Assembly (NCBI GenBank): GCA_003818505.1
Contig: RPRI01000045.1
Coordinates: forward strand, 1 to 33,282
Length of the DNA stretch: 33,282 bases
Reading direction: 5' to 3'
DNA from: Desulfobacteraceae bacterium
Lineage (GTDB): Bacteria > Desulfobacterota > Desulfobacteria > Desulfobacterales > RPRI01
The notes beneath the pieces are model-generated. The model saw only the letters and a program-made list of their open reading frames with translations, had not been told where the DNA came from and did not search any database. Position numbers and translations under genes: made by a program. Below are positions 33,215 through 33,282 of the stretch, in pieces. Position 1 is the first letter of the stretch. Every line of letters begins with the position of its first letter.

Positions 33215-33282
33215 ATGTACCTGCGGCGTTATAGCAAGAAAGTTGATGGAGAGGAATACGGATACTGGTCACTGGTAGAATC
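33215..33282 (+). mobile_element. 5' end of an IS1634/IS4-type transposase gene (truncated by the window)
   Basis: The frame from ATG 33215 runs off the edge and begins MYLRRYSKKVDGEEYGYWSL, the pattern of IS1634-family transposase N-termini (R-x-K-x-x-G-x-x-Y-x-Y-W-x-L-V-E-S). AAAGG lies about 12 nt upstream. Only 22 codons are visible, so completeness cannot be judged. Confidence 0.65.

Overview
The window looks like a chromosomal segment of an anaerobic, probably sulfate-reducing or syntrophic deltaproteobacterium (Desulfobacterota, Desulfobacteraceae-like). This placement is an inference. It rests on multihaem c-type cytochromes beside HdrD-like CCG iron-sulfur proteins, an aldehyde:ferredoxin oxidoreductase (AOR) relative, a MtaA/CmuA-type corrinoid methyltransferase, sigma-54 regulation, and intergenic repeats of the TCGTAAAAAG / GTCATTCCCGCG kind that I associate with these genomes. 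No rRNA, tRNA or CRISPR array was seen.

Layout. (1) 1-5.1 kb: the tail of an unidentified gene, a cobO-type corrinoid adenosyltransferase (+), then on the minus strand a PAS/AAA+/Fis sigma-54 activator followed by a BCCT (betaine/choline/carnitine) transporter and a double-[4Fe-4S] protein. A well-formed -24/-12 promoter and TTGCG-type inverted repeats lie between the activator and the BCCT gene. This resembles a locus for uptake of a quaternary amine with corrinoid-linked metabolism. (2) 5.3-10.5 kb, minus strand: a five-gene operon with a radical SAM-GNAT fusion, an AIR-synthase-like protein and a complete SsuABC/TauABC-type importer. The first two match the core of the 'Nit1' (nitrilase/cyanide-assimilation) cluster, but no nitrilase is present. 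A mobile-looking palindromic element sits inside this operon. (3) 10.8-13.7 kb: a methylmalonate-semialdehyde dehydrogenase-like gene and an arginase/agmatinase-family gene, separated by repeats. (4) 13.7-14.3 kb: a gene-free stretch with a foldable element and a 38-bp palindrome. (5) 14.3-20.1 kb, minus strand: a complete branched-chain-amino-acid-type ABC importer (livK-H-M-G-F) followed directly by the MtaA/CmuA-type methyltransferase. (6) 20.3-24.1 kb, minus strand: a GntR/FadR-type regulator, a GlcD-like FAD oxidase and its HdrD/GlcF-like iron-sulfur partner. (7) 24.3-32.7 kb, plus strand, divergent from the regulator: an eight-gene operon with a ferredoxin-like protein, a short AOR-like protein that lacks the usual cluster and pterin motifs, a class-I glutamine-amidotransferase-like (BPL_N) protein, a hexahaem cytochrome, a b-type cytochrome, a heptahaem/NarI-like fusion, an HdrD-like protein and an unrecognised protein. 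(8) The window ends at the first codons of an IS1634/IS4-type transposase.

How the parts may work together. The GntR gene and its divergent intergenic region probably govern an oxidase module (FAD plus CCG protein) and a transmembrane redox module (about 13 c-type haems, b-type haems and a CCG protein). This would be analogous in parts to the Hmc/Tmc complexes of sulfate reducers, but with a different gene set. The degenerate AOR-like, amidotransferase-like and unknown genes make the eight-gene operon the best candidate here for an undescribed system. The Nit1-like transporter operon is the second.
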